A stretch of 64,000 nucleotides of DNA from Pseudomonadota bacterium (GCA_027620495.1 JAQCEA010000002.1:62001-126000), one strand, 5' to 3'. Shown: positions 24,618 through 33,986, counted from the stretch's first letter. Numbers and translations: made by a program. The notes: generated by a model from the letters alone, not told the origin.

Positions 24618-25787
24618 ATGTCTACACAAAAGCTTGTGATCAAGAATATAGGCCAGATTTTGTCTGGCAAGCTGGAAGAACCACTGATTGATGGTGATTG
24701 TGTGATTGCCATTGATGGACATATCACCGCCATTGGCCGCTATCGTGAGTTAGATACCGATCAGGCAACGCAGATTGTTGACGCGCATGGCGTGACGCTG
24801 GCCCCGGGGTTGATTGACAGCCACGTACATCCGGTTATTGGCGATTATACGCCGCGCCAACAACAATTGAACTGGATTGATTCATGCTTGCATGGCGGCG
24901 TGACAACAATGATTTCAGCTGGTGAGGTGCACGCGCCCGGCCGTCCAAAGGATATTGTTGGATTGAAAGCGATGGCGATTGCCTCGCAACGTTGGTACGA
25001 AAATTTCCGGCCATCTGGCGTCAAAATGCTGGCTGGCGCACCGGTGATTGAAGAGGGCATGGTCGAGTCTGATTTTAAAGAGCTTGCTGATGCCGGGGTT
25101 AAATTGCTTGGCGAAGTTGGTTTAGGGTCGGTAAAGGCCGGTGAAACAGCCGCCCAAATGGTAAAATGGGCGCGCAAATATGGCATTCAGTCCACCATCC
25201 ATACAGGTGGCCCATCGATCCCGGGGTCAGGCTTGATCGACAAAGATGTCGTGCTAGAGGCAGATGCAGATATCATTGGCCATATCAATGGCGGGCATAC
25301 CGCGTTGCCTGATGACCAGATCACCTGTCTGTGCGAAAGCTGTACGCGCGGCATTGAAATTGTGCATAATGGCAATGAAAGGGCCGGTTTGCTTGCTATG
25401 CGCACGGCTTTTGAAATTGGTCAGGCAGAGCGTATTATTTTAGGCACTGATGCGCCAGCCGGATCAGGTGTGCAACCTCTTGGCATCTTGCGGATGATTG
25501 CCATGCTATCGAGCCTTGGTGATATTCCGCCAGAAATCGCCTTTTGTTTTGCCACCGGTAATACCGCCAGAATGCGTGAGCTTGACAGCGGCATCATTGA
25601 AATTGGTAAGTCGGCAGATTTTATCTTGATCGACAGTGCCCAGCATGCGCCCGGCAAGACCATGCTTGAAAGCATTCATCAAGGCAATCTTCCGGGTGTT
25701 GGCATGACGATTATTGACGGCATTGTCCGCACCCAGCGCAGCCGGAATACGCCGCCTGCTGAACGTTTACCAGAAGTGGTGCTGTAG
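24618..25787 (+). CDS. ena: Enamidase-like amidohydrolase
   Basis: A 389-residue amidohydrolase with the metal motif GLIDSHVHP, then LHGGVTTMISAGEVHAPGRP, GEVGLGS, HTGGPSIPGSG, SHINGG-like GHINGGHTA, LGTDAPAGSGVQPLGILR and RNTPPA near the end. This order closely follows enamidase of Eubacterium barkeri, which opens the ring of 6-oxo-tetrahydronicotinate by hydrolysing the enamide, giving 2-formylglutarate and ammonia. A 6-hydroxynicotinate-reductase-like gene 6 kb downstream would make its substrate type. AAGGGG precedes the ATG at 24618. The family relation is strong; the exact ring substrate is not established. Confidence 0.82.
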   Translation: MSTQKLVIKNIGQILSGKLEEPLIDGDCVIAIDGHITAIGRYRELDTDQATQIVDAHGVTLAPGLIDSHVHPVIGDYTPRQQQLNWIDSCLHGGVTTMISAGEVHAPGRPKDIVGLKAMAIASQRWYENFRPSGVKMLAGAPVIEEGMVESDFKELADAGVKLLGEVGLGSVKAGETAAQMVKWARKYGIQSTIHTGGPSIPGSGLIDKDVVLEADADIIGHINGGHTALPDDQITCLCESCTRGIEIVHNGNERAGLLAMRTAFEIGQAERIILGTDAPAGSGVQPLGILRMIAMLSSLGDIPPEIAFCFATGNTARMRELDSGIIEIGKSADFILIDSAQHAPGKTMLESIHQGNLPGVGMTIIDGIVRTQRSRNTPPAERLPEVVL

Positions 25788-25798
25788 ACCGGGTGCTG

Positions 25799-25862
25799 GC
25801 ATGACTAGCTGTTGGCATGACTAGCTGTTGGCATGACTGGCTGTTAGAATGACCGGGCAAGA
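25799..25862. repeat. 16-bp tandem repeat, about four copies
   Basis: GCATGACTAGCTGTTG occurs at 25799 and 25815 identically, at 25831 with two changes, and as a decayed copy from 25847. It begins 11 bases after the stop codon of the enamidase-like gene. Confidence 0.85.
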
Positions 25863-25886
25863 GAAAGCCGATTTACAAAAATGTTA

Positions 25887-25906
25887 ATTGTTAGTATACA
25901 AACAAT
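25887..25906. promoter_or_regulatory. Palindromic candidate MarR operator upstream of the aldehyde oxidoreductase
   Basis: ATTGTTAGTATACAAACAAT is a 20-bp near-perfect palindrome centred on GTATAC, with ATTGTT and AACAAT arms. It ends 36 bases before the start codon. It is the clearest of the related sites in this cluster together with the one at 27.7 kb. Confidence 0.6.
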
Positions 25907-25942
25907 AATCGATTATGTGGGTTTGGCTAAAAGGGGCTGGCT

Positions 25943-27667
25943 ATGCGTAAATTCATAGAAATAGATTTGCATCACCAAAAAAAAACCGAGCGCCAGCTTA
26001 CTGGCCGTGAACTGGCCGAGGCTGGGCGGTATCTGATCGCGCGTATGCTGGTCGAACGTAATATCGCAGGCATTGATCCGTTGGCACCGGAAAATCCATT
26101 GATCTTTTCAGTCGGGCCATTTGCCGGGACGAATTTTTCCAATGCGAACCGTTTGTCTGTTGGTTGCAAAAGCCCGCTGACCGGCGGTGTGAAAGAGGCC
26201 AATAGCGGTGGCACATTTGGATTTGCCATGGGGCAATTACAGATCGCTGGGCTGACCTTTACCGGTGCCAGTGACAATTGGGTGGTGATCCGCATCACCA
26301 AAGATGGTGAAATTTCATTTGATGATGCCGCCCCCTATTTGGGGCTTGGCAATTTTGATTGTGCCAAAAAATTACATGCTGTTTATGGCGAAAAAACTTC
26401 GTTGGCTCTATGCGGCCCGGTTGGTGAATATTTGGGGTTAATGGCTGGTGTTGCCTTTTCTGATACCGACAACCGGCCGTCACGATTGGCGGCGCGCGGC
26501 GGTGTTGGTGCGGTGATGGGTGCCAAAAAAATAAAGGCGGTGGTGATTGATAAAGACCGTATGCCGCCGGTTCATGATCGCAAAAAGGTCATGGGCGCGA
26601 TTAAGGATTATGGCAAAAAGTTAGGTGAGTCCGTTGCCGTGCAAAGCCTGAAAACAACGGGTACAGCCATGGTGGCTGATCTGACCAATCATCTCGGTGC
26701 CTTGCCGGTGCGTAATTTTTCTGCCGGTCAATTAACTGGCACGAATGATGGCCCGCTGAAAATGGGTGGGGATTTTATCCGTGAGTTGAATAGTGGGCGT
26801 GGCGGCGAAACATCGCATGCATGTATGCCGGGCTGCCTGATTAAATGCAGCAATGTCTATGTTGACGATACTGGGCGCGAATTGGTCTCGCCGCTTGAAT
26901 ATGAAACCATTGGCTTGCTTGGGACAAATTGCGGGTTAACCGAGCCTGATGATGTGGCGCGCCTGAATGAAACAGCGAATGATCTTGGCGTTGATAGCAT
27001 AGAGCTTGGCGCCACCATCGCGGTTTTGATGGAAGCGGGTGAGGGGGCGTTTGGTGATTTGCCCTTTATGCAGGCCTGTCTTGAAGAAATCCGTTCCGGC
27101 AGTGAAAAAGGCCGACTTTATGCCTCTGGTACGGCGCGGGTTGGTGCGGCGCTGCAGGTGGCACGGGTGCCGGTCATCAAGAAACAGGCGATTAGTGCGT
27201 ATGACCCGCGGGTGATCGAGGTCACTGGTATTTCAATGATGCTGACAGCACAAGGCGCCGACCACACGGTTGGTAACGCGCCATCTTTTAAATGCGATGA
27301 CAAATCCATCGCCGAACTTGTGGCTGAAAGCTTGCGTATGCAGATCAATAGCGCGGTCGCCGACTCATTTGGTTTATGTGTGTTTGGCCGGTCAGTGACT
27401 GACGATAATCTGAAACTGATTGCTGATGCGATTAATGATGCGTTTGATGCAGGCGTTGACCCAGAATTTATCCGGCATATCGCGCTTGAAACCTTGCGGC
27501 TAGAGGCTGTTTTTAACAAAGCCGCCGGTTTCGATGAAGATGATGACGAATTGCCAGCATTTTTCACCGATGAACCTCTGCCGCCAACAAATAAGACCAA
27601 TCGATTGTTCAGCCGGGAAGTGAACCAGCAAATGCAGGTGCTTTTGGCGAATGCGGCGGTGCAGTGA
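25943..27667 (+). CDS. Aldehyde:ferredoxin oxidoreductase (tungsten-type) family protein
   Basis: A 574-residue protein of the AOR family. The N-terminal domain has FSVGPFAGTNFSNANRLSVGCKSPLTGG and RGGVGAVMGAKKIKAV, which hold the pterin cofactor. The [4Fe-4S] cysteines are in CMPGCLIKC, with the distant fourth cysteine probably in SFGLCVFGR. AOR enzymes oxidise aldehydes to acids with a tungstopterin and pass electrons to ferredoxin. Directly after an enamidase, whose product type is an aldehyde (a formyl acid), oxidation of that product is a sensible role. Such enzymes are mostly known from anaerobes. AAGGGG lies ahead of the ATG. Confidence 0.85.
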   Translation: MRKFIEIDLHHQKKTERQLTGRELAEAGRYLIARMLVERNIAGIDPLAPENPLIFSVGPFAGTNFSNANRLSVGCKSPLTGGVKEANSGGTFGFAMGQLQIAGLTFTGASDNWVVIRITKDGEISFDDAAPYLGLGNFDCAKKLHAVYGEKTSLALCGPVGEYLGLMAGVAFSDTDNRPSRLAARGGVGAVMGAKKIKAVVIDKDRMPPVHDRKKVMGAIKDYGKKLGESVAVQSLKTTGTAMVADLTNHLGALPVRNFSAGQLTGTNDGPLKMGGDFIRELNSGRGGETSHACMPGCLIKCSNVYVDDTGRELVSPLEYETIGLLGTNCGLTEPDDVARLNETANDLGVDSIELGATIAVLMEAGEGAFGDLPFMQACLEEIRSGSEKGRLYASGTARVGAALQVARVPVIKKQAISAYDPRVIEVTGISMMLTAQGADHTVGNAPSFKCDDKSIAELVAESLRMQINSAVADSFGLCVFGRSVTDDNLKLIADAINDAFDAGVDPEFIRHIALETLRLEAVFNKAAGFDEDDDELPAFFTDEPLPPTNKTNRLFSREVNQQMQVLLANAAVQ

Positions 27668-27723
27668 TGCGCGCCGTACATGCGTTCTGAAGGGCTTGAC
27701 GGGCATGAAAAATTGCAGTCTCC

Positions 27724-27747
27724 TTTATTTGTGTACGAACAAATAAA
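27724..27747. promoter_or_regulatory. 24-bp perfect-arm palindrome, candidate MarR operator of the hydroxylase operon
   Basis: TTTATTTGT and ACAAATAAA are exact 9-base inverted arms around GTACGA. The core TTTGTGTACGAACAAA agrees at 13 of 16 positions with the inverted 25.9-kb site. It lies about 54 bases before the FAD-subunit start. Confidence 0.6.
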
Positions 27748-27800
27748 TGCGGCCGCAATCAAGGCCTTGATGTGTTTTATGAGCCAATGTGAGAGGGTTT

Positions 27801-28679
27801 ATGCAAGGTGTGCTAGCCGCAGATCATCATGATGATTATGTAAGAGCGCCAGACCTAGACGCCGCCATAGCCACGTTGGCCGCGGGGCCGTGCCGCATTT
27901 TGGCTGGTGGTACAGATGTGTTCCCCTCATTACAGGATCGCCCGCTTGTCGGCCGGGTGCTGGATATTTCTGGTATCGCTGATTTGCGCCAGATTACACA
28001 AAGCGATGACCATTGGTCGATTGGCGCGGCGGTCAACTGGCGTGATGTCATTCGGGCGGCGCTTCCCGCGTCCTTTGATGGACTAAAAGCGGCGGCCCGC
28101 GAGGTCGGGTCATGGCAAATTCAAAACCGGGCAACTCTGGTTGGCAACATTTGTAATGCGTCACCGGCGGCAGATGGAGTGCCGGCCTTGCTGACGATGG
28201 ATGCCGCGGTACAATTGCAATCTTGCCGGGGTAGCCGAGTGATGCCATTGGCATCATTTATCACTGGCAATCGTAAAACCAAACGTGCCGAAGACGAGAT
28301 GGTCACCGCCATTCTGGTGCCAAAGACGGCCACCGCCGGGCAGGGATATTTCTATAAATTGGGTGCCCGCCGCTATTTGGTGATTTCGATTGGTATGGTG
28401 GCGATGCGGCTATTATGCGGCAAGCAACGCACCATTTCTGAAATAGCGATCGCTGTAGGTGCCTGTTCGGAAGTGGCCACCCGGCTGCATGATCTGGAAC
28501 AGCATTTATGCGGCCAGCCATTGGCGGGCGCGGCTGATATGGTGTCAGCGTCACATTTTGCGGGCCTATCCCCGATTGATGATGTGCGCGCACCGGCAAG
28601 CTATCGTATGGATGCGGTTGAAGAGTCGGTGCGGCGCCTTTTGGTACAGGCTGGTTCTGACATAGGACATGAAAAATAA
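27801..28679 (+). CDS. FAD-binding subunit of xanthine dehydrogenase-type hydroxylase
   Basis: A 292-residue CoxM/XdhB-type protein. The FAD motifs ILAGGTDVFPSLQ and NRATLVGNICNASPAADGVPALL are clear, followed by the CO-dehydrogenase flavoprotein C-terminal domain. It passes electrons from the 2Fe-2S clusters to its acceptor. The ATG at 27801, with GAGAGGG upstream, is preferred to the GTG at 27789. Its TAA overlaps the ATG of the next gene (TAATG), so both subunits are translated together. Confidence 0.9.
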   Translation: MQGVLAADHHDDYVRAPDLDAAIATLAAGPCRILAGGTDVFPSLQDRPLVGRVLDISGIADLRQITQSDDHWSIGAAVNWRDVIRAALPASFDGLKAAAREVGSWQIQNRATLVGNICNASPAADGVPALLTMDAAVQLQSCRGSRVMPLASFITGNRKTKRAEDEMVTAILVPKTATAGQGYFYKLGARRYLVISIGMVAMRLLCGKQRTISEIAIAVGACSEVATRLHDLEQHLCGQPLAGAADMVSASHFAGLSPIDDVRAPASYRMDAVEESVRRLLVQAGSDIGHEK

Positions 28680-31441
28680 TGGCGGGCATCAGCTTTTTAT
28701 TAAATGGAAAATCTGTGACCAGTATGGCGCGCCCGACAACCCGGGTCAGCGATGTATTGCGTGGCGATTTTGGCCTGAAAGGTACCAAGGTTGGCTGTAA
28801 CGCTGGCGATTGTGGGGCCTGCACCATTTTGCTTGATGATGAACCGGTTTGTAGCTGTCTGGTCGCGCTGGGACAGATTGACGGGCAATCAGTCACCAGT
28901 GTTGAAGGGTTGCATCAGTCGGGTGTCATTGAAAGATTGCAGCAAAGTTTTCTGGCGCATGGGGCGGCACAATGCGGGATTTGTACACCCGGCATGCTGG
29001 TATCTGCGGCACATTTGTTAGCGTCAACCCCCCAACCAAACCGCGCCGAGGTCGAAGATGCGCTTGGTGGTGTGTTATGCCGGTGTACCGGCTATAGTAA
29101 AATTATTGACGCGGTGATGCAGGCGCATTCGCACCTGCCGCAACCAATGAAACCGGGCGCTGGCAACAATGTCGGCAGTTCGATTCAGCATCTAGACGGC
29201 GTCGCAAAGGTGCAGGCGGGGCTTGCCTATGGCGCAGATAAGGTGCCTGCAAATGCGCTGTTATTGCGTGTTATTCGTAGCCCGCACCACTATGCTGATT
29301 TTGAAATTGGCGATAAATCGGCGTTTTTAGCGGCCCACCCCGGTATTGTTGCCGTGTTTGATGCCACAGATGTGCCGGGCCGGAATTGTTTTGGTGTCAT
29401 TCCTCTATTTGCTGACCAGCCGGTGTTTGCCGAAACCACAGCGCTATACCGCGGTGATGCAGTTGCCGCGATTGTTGGTGAAGCAGACGTGATTAATAGG
29501 TTTGACGAGGCGCAGTTTCCGATTAACTGGCAGCCGCATGAAACTATATTGACGCCGCAAGCCGCGCTTCATCCAGATGCCCGGCAGATGCATAAAGGCC
29601 GTGACGGCAATATTTTGGTCAAAGGCTTTGTGGCCCGCGGCGATGCTGATGCGGCTCTGGCACGGGCGGCGCACCGGGTCACCATACATTCAAGCACACC
29701 CTTTATCGAACATGCCTATATTGAACCTGAGGCTGGTTACGCGGTGCGCGAGGGTGACAGGCTGATGATTTATGGCTGTACGCAGGCCGCTCAAATGGAC
29801 CGTGATAGCCTTGCCGAAATTATGGCGATGGATGTTGATGCCATCCGGGTGATGCCAAGCGCGGTTGGCGGTGGCTTTGGATCAAAGCTTGATATCTCCT
29901 TTCAGCCCTTTGTGGCATTGGCGGCGTGGCGGTTAAACCGGCCCGTGGCGATTTGTTACACACGCGGTGAATCGATGCGATCCTCGACCAAACGTCACCC
30001 GTCGGATATCCGGCTTGAGGTGGGATGTGATGCCGATGGACGGATCAGCGGGTTTGTTTTTGATGGGGTGTTTAACACTGGTGCCTATGCCAGTTGGGGG
30101 CCAACGGTGGCGAACCGGGTACCGGTACATGCCAGCGGGCCTTATGTGACCCCAGATTACCGGGCATCAAGCGTTGCGGTTCACACCAATGCACCGCCGG
30201 CTGGTGCCTTTCGTGGATTTGGTGTGCCGCAATCAGCCGTTGCGCAGGAATGTGCCTATGATCTGTTGGCAGAAAAGCTGGATATGGACCGGTTGGCATT
30301 CCGGCGGATGAATGCGTTGCAAAATAATATGCCGACAGTCACCGGCCAGAGCTTTGCGACCGGGGTTGGCATTGCTGAGTGTTTGGCGGCTTTGCAAGCA
30401 GAATGGAACGCGGCAAATGCGCGGGCCGACAAATTTAACAAAGATGCCAAAAACAGCGGGTCAATGTTACGCAAAGGCATTGGCATTGCCAGTTGCTGGT
30501 ATGGTTGCGGCAATACATCTCTGCCAAACCCGTCAACCATGCGGATGGGGGTGACGGCTGATGGGGCCTGTGTTCTGCATCAAGGCGCGATGGATATTGG
30601 CCAAGGGGCAAATACGGTTATTTCGCAAATTGCCGCAGATGCGCTGGGGGTGCCGGTACATAGCCTATCGCTGATTGATGGCGATACTGATCTCACACCA
30701 GATTGCGGCAAGACGTCGGCGTCTCGACAGACATTTGTGTCGGGAAAAGCGGCATTGCTGGCTGGCCGCGCTTTGCGTGAGGTCATTTTGCGCCACGGTA
30801 ATGTGTCTGATGATGCCAGCCTGATGATTGATGCGGCGGAAATACGACTTGTTGACAATGTGACTGGCGGTACCGCCAATATTGATCTGTCATCTTTGCC
30901 AGTGAATGCGCATGGCTATGTGTTTATGGCAGAAGAAACGTATGACCCGCCAACCACGCCGCTTGATGAAAATGGTCAAGGCGCGCCTTATGCCGTTTAT
31001 GGCTATGGAGCGCAAATGATCGAATTGACCGTGGATATCGGGCTTGGTCAGGTTCGGTTGGAAAAAATGACGACAGCGCATGATGTGGGCCGCGCGATTA
31101 ACCCGTTGCTTGTCGAGGGCCAGATCGAAGGTGGGGCGGCACAAGGTATTGGATTGGCATTGATGGAAGATTATTTGCCCGGCCGCACCGAAAATTTACA
31201 TGATTATCTGATCCCGACCATTGGCGATGTCCCGCGCTTTGAACATATCATTGTCGAAGTGACAGATGCCGAGGGGCCTTATGGGGCCAAAGGGCTGGGT
31301 GAACATGTGTTGATTCCAACCGCGCCAGCGATTGTGAACGCTATTCGTCAGGCAACCGGTGTGTTGATCACGCATCTTCCGGCCACCGCTGATAAAATTC
31401 GTGCGGCATTACACCAGCAGGCACAAGAGTTAAAGTCATGA
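28679..31441 (+). CDS. Fused 2Fe-2S and molybdenum subunit of xanthine dehydrogenase-type hydroxylase
   Basis: A 920-residue fusion. Residues 1 to about 160 form the iron-sulfur part: plant-type cluster in GCNAGDCGACTILL and the helical cluster in QCGICTPGM and CRCTGY. The rest is the large molybdopterin subunit with PSAVGGGFGSKLD, GAFRGFGVPQ and the C-terminal active-site glutamate region GPYGAKGLGEH. Such enzymes hydroxylate N-heterocycles next to the ring nitrogen using water; nicotinate dehydrogenase and purine hydroxylase are examples. The neighbouring reductase and enamidase genes suggest a pyridine-type carboxylate. It overlaps hnr by 4 bases. Fusion of the two parts in one chain differs from the four-subunit enzyme of Eubacterium barkeri. 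Confidence 0.9.
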   Translation: MAGISFLLNGKSVTSMARPTTRVSDVLRGDFGLKGTKVGCNAGDCGACTILLDDEPVCSCLVALGQIDGQSVTSVEGLHQSGVIERLQQSFLAHGAAQCGICTPGMLVSAAHLLASTPQPNRAEVEDALGGVLCRCTGYSKIIDAVMQAHSHLPQPMKPGAGNNVGSSIQHLDGVAKVQAGLAYGADKVPANALLLRVIRSPHHYADFEIGDKSAFLAAHPGIVAVFDATDVPGRNCFGVIPLFADQPVFAETTALYRGDAVAAIVGEADVINRFDEAQFPINWQPHETILTPQAALHPDARQMHKGRDGNILVKGFVARGDADAALARAAHRVTIHSSTPFIEHAYIEPEAGYAVREGDRLMIYGCTQAAQMDRDSLAEIMAMDVDAIRVMPSAVGGGFGSKLDISFQPFVALAAWRLNRPVAICYTRGESMRSSTKRHPSDIRLEVGCDADGRISGFVFDGVFNTGAYASWGPTVANRVPVHASGPYVTPDYRASSVAVHTNAPPAGAFRGFGVPQSAVAQECAYDLLAEKLDMDRLAFRRMNALQNNMPTVTGQSFATGVGIAECLAALQAEWNAANARADKFNKDAKNSGSMLRKGIGIASCWYGCGNTSLPNPSTMRMGVTADGACVLHQGAMDIGQGANTVISQIAADALGVPVHSLSLIDGDTDLTPDCGKTSASRQTFVSGKAALLAGRALREVILRHGNVSDDASLMIDAAEIRLVDNVTGGTANIDLSSLPVNAHGYVFMAEETYDPPTTPLDENGQGAPYAVYGYGAQMIELTVDIGLGQVRLEKMTTAHDVGRAINPLLVEGQIEGGAAQGIGLALMEDYLPGRTENLHDYLIPTIGDVPRFEHIIVEVTDAEGPYGAKGLGEHVLIPTAPAIVNAIRQATGVLITHLPATADKIRAALHQQAQELKS

Positions 31442-32937
31442 CTGAACGCAAAAGCCGTGATGAACGGGTGGATGAAAAAATCCGTTGTGATGCCTGTCCG
31501 GTGATGTGTTACATCGCCAATGGTAAATCGGGCGCTTGTGACCGGTATGCCAATGACGCCGGACAATTGGTCCGATTGGACCCGCTGGTGATCATGCAGC
31601 GCCGGGTCGATGAGGGCGGCAATCTTGTGCCGTTTTTAGATACTGACAAACCATGGGACGGCAGCATTGTTACGCCAAATGACCATTTTGTGACGGCGAT
31701 TGGTGCTGGTACGACTTATCCAGATTACAAACCGGCCCCGTTTATCGTTGCCAGCCAGCAAGGCGGCGTTGACATGGTGACCGTTGTGACCGAGGGCATT
31801 TTTAGCTATTGCGGTGCCAAGGTAAAAATTGACACCGACCGCCATATCGGGCCGGAACGCAGTCTGGTACGCGTTGATGGCGAGGCGGTTGGGCATGTCA
31901 CAACAGGTGAATATGGATCGCAAATGCTGTCGCTGGGCGGGGTGAATCATTTGACCGGCGGCAGCAAAAAGGAAGGCCGGGTGACCTGTGCGACATTGCT
32001 GAGCCTGTGCAATGGTGAAGCCGTTGACATGCAGGTCGATGAGGGGTCGCAATTGGTAATTCAGGCGGGTCAACCGCCGATCATCAATGGGGTCACTGAA
32101 GACCGTATGCGGGTTGGGTGTGGATCAGCTACCATTGGTATGTTTGCCGCGCAATGGCAGGGGTTGGTCGATGAAGTGGTGATTGTTGATGATCATATCA
32201 CCGGAGTAATGTCGGAACATCAAGCTGGTAAAGTGCTAGGCTGGAAGCCGTCAGGAATCAAAATTCTGGGCCGCCGGTCAACCCCCGGGCGCTATTTTCA
32301 GGTGGCAGAACCAGGCACCGGATGGGGCGGTACCAAACTAACCGATCCGCTAGAGATCCTTGGCCCGTTTGATAGTAAAGTGGCACAACCCGGCCAATCA
32401 TTGTTGATGGTGTCAACGACGGGTGAACAATTTGCCTATTACGAACTGGATGCGGCGCTTAACCCGATTGCTATGGAGATGCCGGACAGGTTGCGTCCCT
32501 CAATTGCAAGGATTGAAGAAAATTGCGAACCGGCGTTGACATCGGTGGCGTTTATGGGGGGCGCTGGCGGGTCGTTGCGCGCCGGGGTGACGGAAAATCC
32601 GGTACAGTTAACCCGCGCGGTAAAACAGGCGCTGGTTCGGGTCAGCTGTGGCGGTGCCCCGGTCTATATCTGGCCGGGTGGCGGTATCACCATAATGGCT
32701 GACGTGATGCAAATACCGGAAAATGCATTTGGTTATGTGCCAACCCCGGCGTTGGTGGCACCGATTGAATTTACCATGCGGCAAAGTGACTATCAGGCAC
32801 TTGGCGGTCATATGGGCCATGTGATGTCAATTGAAGAGGCGCTAGCAGGCAAAGTCGGGCGGCAGAATGATCATCGTTTGCAGGGCATGAAAGCTGTTCA
32901 GCAACGCGCCGATATTCCGTGGCCGGGCAAAGGGTAA
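31438..32937 (+). CDS. hnr: 6-hydroxynicotinate reductase-like protein
   Basis: A 499-residue protein. It opens with a ferredoxin-like cluster motif CDACPVMC followed by GACDRYAND, then the long body typical of 6-hydroxynicotinate reductase (TYPDYKPAPFIVASQQGG, FSYCGAKVKID, GRVTCATLLSLCNGE, HINGV-like IINGVTEDRMRVGCGSATIGMF, MGGAGGSLRAG). In Eubacterium barkeri this iron-sulfur enzyme reduces 6-hydroxynicotinate to 6-oxo-tetrahydronicotinate with ferredoxin. It overlaps the hydroxylase gene by 4 bases and the UPF0280 gene by 1, so the order hydroxylase then reductase is built into one transcript. The family call is good; whether nicotinate itself is the substrate is not known. Confidence 0.82.
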   Translation: MTERKSRDERVDEKIRCDACPVMCYIANGKSGACDRYANDAGQLVRLDPLVIMQRRVDEGGNLVPFLDTDKPWDGSIVTPNDHFVTAIGAGTTYPDYKPAPFIVASQQGGVDMVTVVTEGIFSYCGAKVKIDTDRHIGPERSLVRVDGEAVGHVTTGEYGSQMLSLGGVNHLTGGSKKEGRVTCATLLSLCNGEAVDMQVDEGSQLVIQAGQPPIINGVTEDRMRVGCGSATIGMFAAQWQGLVDEVVIVDDHITGVMSEHQAGKVLGWKPSGIKILGRRSTPGRYFQVAEPGTGWGGTKLTDPLEILGPFDSKVAQPGQSLLMVSTTGEQFAYYELDAALNPIAMEMPDRLRPSIARIEENCEPALTSVAFMGGAGGSLRAGVTENPVQLTRAVKQALVRVSCGGAPVYIWPGGGITIMADVMQIPENAFGYVPTPALVAPIEFTMRQSDYQALGGHMGHVMSIEEALAGKVGRQNDHRLQGMKAVQQRADIPWPGKG

Positions 32938-33986
32938 TGGCCGCGGCGCCGCAAGCAATCATATATTCGGCCAGCCAAACGCGGCATCCTGCCGGGGCGC
33001 AGGCACAATGGCTTGATGATGGACGGCTGCATTTACATCATGGGCCAATTGACCTTGTGATTGGTGCAGATGGAACAAAGGCGGCTGTCGCTAAGGCGTG
33101 TTCTGCGGCTATTGATAGGTTTTCTACTGTCCTTGAAGAGCTGGTGAGCGAACTTGTGCTATTGCGAAAGCCGGCTCATCAAATAGCGCGCCGTCCAACA
33201 GGCTGTGTTGCCGCGCGGATGTGGGCGGCGACCATGCCGCATGCCGACATCTATAGGGATGCAAATTACGTGACGGCTATGGCGGCAGTGGCCGGGGCGG
33301 TGGCTGATGAAATTTTGTCAGTAATGCGTGATGCTGCTGATCTTGATCGTATCTATGTCAATAATGGCGGCGATATCGCGCTTTATTTGCACCCGGCGGC
33401 TGTCGCGGTACCGCATTATACGGTTGGCATCTGCGCTGACCCGGATGCGGTATTCTGGTCACATGTTGATCTTGGTGCTTCGGCGGGTGACCGGGCGGTA
33501 AGACCAGTTTCCAACGCCTTTGCCGGCACGATCACAATCACCGCGGCAGATCATGTTGGCGGTATCGCAACAAGTGGCTGGAAAGGCCGGAGCCATTCGC
33601 TGGGCGTGGCTGATCTGGTGACGGTGCTAGCACCAACAGCGGCGGCGGCTGATGTGGCGGCCACGTTGATTGCAAATGCGGTATGCCCGGATGATGAAAC
33701 AGAGTCAGACTGGCCCGGTGTGCACCGCCAACCCGCCAACGCATTAGCGCCCGATAGTGATTTGGGATCACGTCTTGTCACGGTTCATGTTGATCGGTTG
33801 CCAGATCATGTCATCACAAAAGCATTGCGGCGCGGTGCCAGCGTGGCCGAAGATATGCGTCAGTCTGGACACATATCAGCCGCTTATGGTGTGGTACAGG
33901 GTCAGGGGTTTTTGTGCGGCGCGTCAAAGCATGAGGCGGCGGCACCCGGCGCTGTTTTGTTAGATGAGACAAATGTTAAGGGGTGA
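32937..33986 (+). CDS. UPF0280 family protein (ApbE-like fold)
   Basis: A 349-residue protein of the UPF0280 family, related in fold to the FMN transferase ApbE. Visible marks are YVTAMAAVAGAVADEIL, IYVNNGGDIALYL, the ATSGWKGRSHSLGVADLVTV-like GGIATSGWKGRSHSLG segment and DLPDHV-like VDRLPDHVITKALRRG. Its reaction is unproven. Because it overlaps the reductase gene by 1 base (TAATG), it may install or handle a flavin on the reductase, but that is inference. The ATG at 32937 replaces the track's 32919. Confidence 0.83.
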   Translation: MAAAPQAIIYSASQTRHPAGAQAQWLDDGRLHLHHGPIDLVIGADGTKAAVAKACSAAIDRFSTVLEELVSELVLLRKPAHQIARRPTGCVAARMWAATMPHADIYRDANYVTAMAAVAGAVADEILSVMRDAADLDRIYVNNGGDIALYLHPAAVAVPHYTVGICADPDAVFWSHVDLGASAGDRAVRPVSNAFAGTITITAADHVGGIATSGWKGRSHSLGVADLVTVLAPTAAAADVAATLIANAVCPDDETESDWPGVHRQPANALAPDSDLGSRLVTVHVDRLPDHVITKALRRGASVAEDMRQSGHISAAYGVVQGQGFLCGASKHEAAAPGAVLLDETNVKG

